Shown: positions 12,453-12,527 of the stretch, piece after piece
How the letters are laid out: the number at the start of each line of letters is the position of its first letter
Numbering within the stretch: the first letter of the stretch is position 1
Made by a program: the position numbers and the translations under genes
NCBI GenBank assembly: GCA_021785795.1
Contig: JAJYEK010000099.1
Span: 1-12,527 of the forward strand
Length of the DNA: 12,527 nt
Source of the DNA: Pseudomonadota bacterium
GTDB lineage: Bacteria; Pseudomonadota; Gammaproteobacteria; Acidiferrobacterales; UBA6901
Direction: 5' to 3'
Notes under the pieces: generated by a model
Told to the model about the DNA's origin: nothing
What the model saw: only the letters and a program-made list of their open reading frames with translations
Database searches by the model: none

Positions 12453-12527
12453 ATGCACACCATCATCCTGCAAACCGCTTTGTTCGGACAAGACGACGTG
12501 ATCGACGAGGCGTTGCGCGTGGTGGCG
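12453..12527 (+). CDS. Start of a further DsrE/DsrH-like protein (partial)
   Basis: The frame begins at ATG 12453 with GGAGG seven bases upstream and is open to the right edge, giving 25 residues (MHTIILQTALFGQDDVIDEA and on). A short hydrophobic strand, MHTIILQTA, followed by an amphipathic helix resembles the start of small DsrH/TusB or DsrE-like subunits. The assignment rests mainly on the two DsrE-like genes before it, with which it would form a three-part E/F/H set. The fragment is too short to be sure. Confidence 0.5.
   Translation, partial: MHTIILQTALFGQDDVIDEALRVVA

Noticed and set aside
1..12527. tRNA, rRNA, CRISPR, insertion sequence or attachment site
   Set aside because: No repeat-spacer array, no transposase-like protein, no terminal inverted repeats and no cloverleaf was found on reading both strands; the short palindromes are better explained as regulatory sites or hairpins.

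Overview
The window is GC-rich, gene-dense bacterial DNA and looks like a sulfur-metabolism locus of a Gram-negative, probably acidophilic or chemolithotrophic sulfur-oxidising proteobacterium of the Acidiferrobacter/Acidithiobacillus kind. That assignment is an inference from gene content: an outer-membrane porin, periplasmic and cytoplasmic rhodanese-like proteins, YeeE/YedE sulfur-transport proteins, TusA, DsrE-like carriers and a sigma-54-dependent two-component system. No rRNA, tRNA, insertion sequence or CRISPR array was seen.

Layout. (1) 1-572: the tail of an unrecognised gene, a classical -24/-12 (sigma-54) promoter preceded by two GACGC-NNN-GCGTC palindromes, a 78-residue protein of unknown function and a strong hairpin terminator. 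(2) 573-1182: about 600 bases without a convincing gene. (3) 1183-4785, minus strand: a tight three-gene unit in the order PhnD-like periplasmic binding protein, membrane histidine kinase, NtrC-type response regulator with GAFTGA loop. (4) 4847-7285, minus strand: an exported two-domain rhodanese under a sigma-54 promoter, then an OprO/P-like porin closed by a textbook terminator. (5) 7515-8381, plus: an EamA/DMT permease. (6) 8461-12527, plus: a long operon under a sigma-54 promoter: two separately encoded halves of a YeeE/YedE transporter, TusA, three small single-span membrane proteins (one only 29 residues), a rhodanese-fold protein without active-site cysteines, and DsrE-like proteins running off the end.

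How it fits together. The rhodanese gene and the YeeE operon carry the same control region: two 17-bp palindromes (RTCWCCANNNTGGWGAY) with centres exactly 21 bp apart, the better copy nearer the promoter, and a GG-N10-GC promoter about 64 bp further on. The bEBP encoded beside them (1183-2532) is the obvious candidate activator. A plausible model is that the PhnD-like protein senses a sulfur compound in the periplasm and signals through the kinase and regulator to the porin/rhodanese side (entry and periplasmic processing) and to the YeeE/TusA/DsrE side (membrane import and cytoplasmic relay of sulfane sulfur). The most novel parts are the shared UAS architecture, the reversed split of the transporter, the trio of small membrane proteins and the cysteine-less rhodanese between known carriers.
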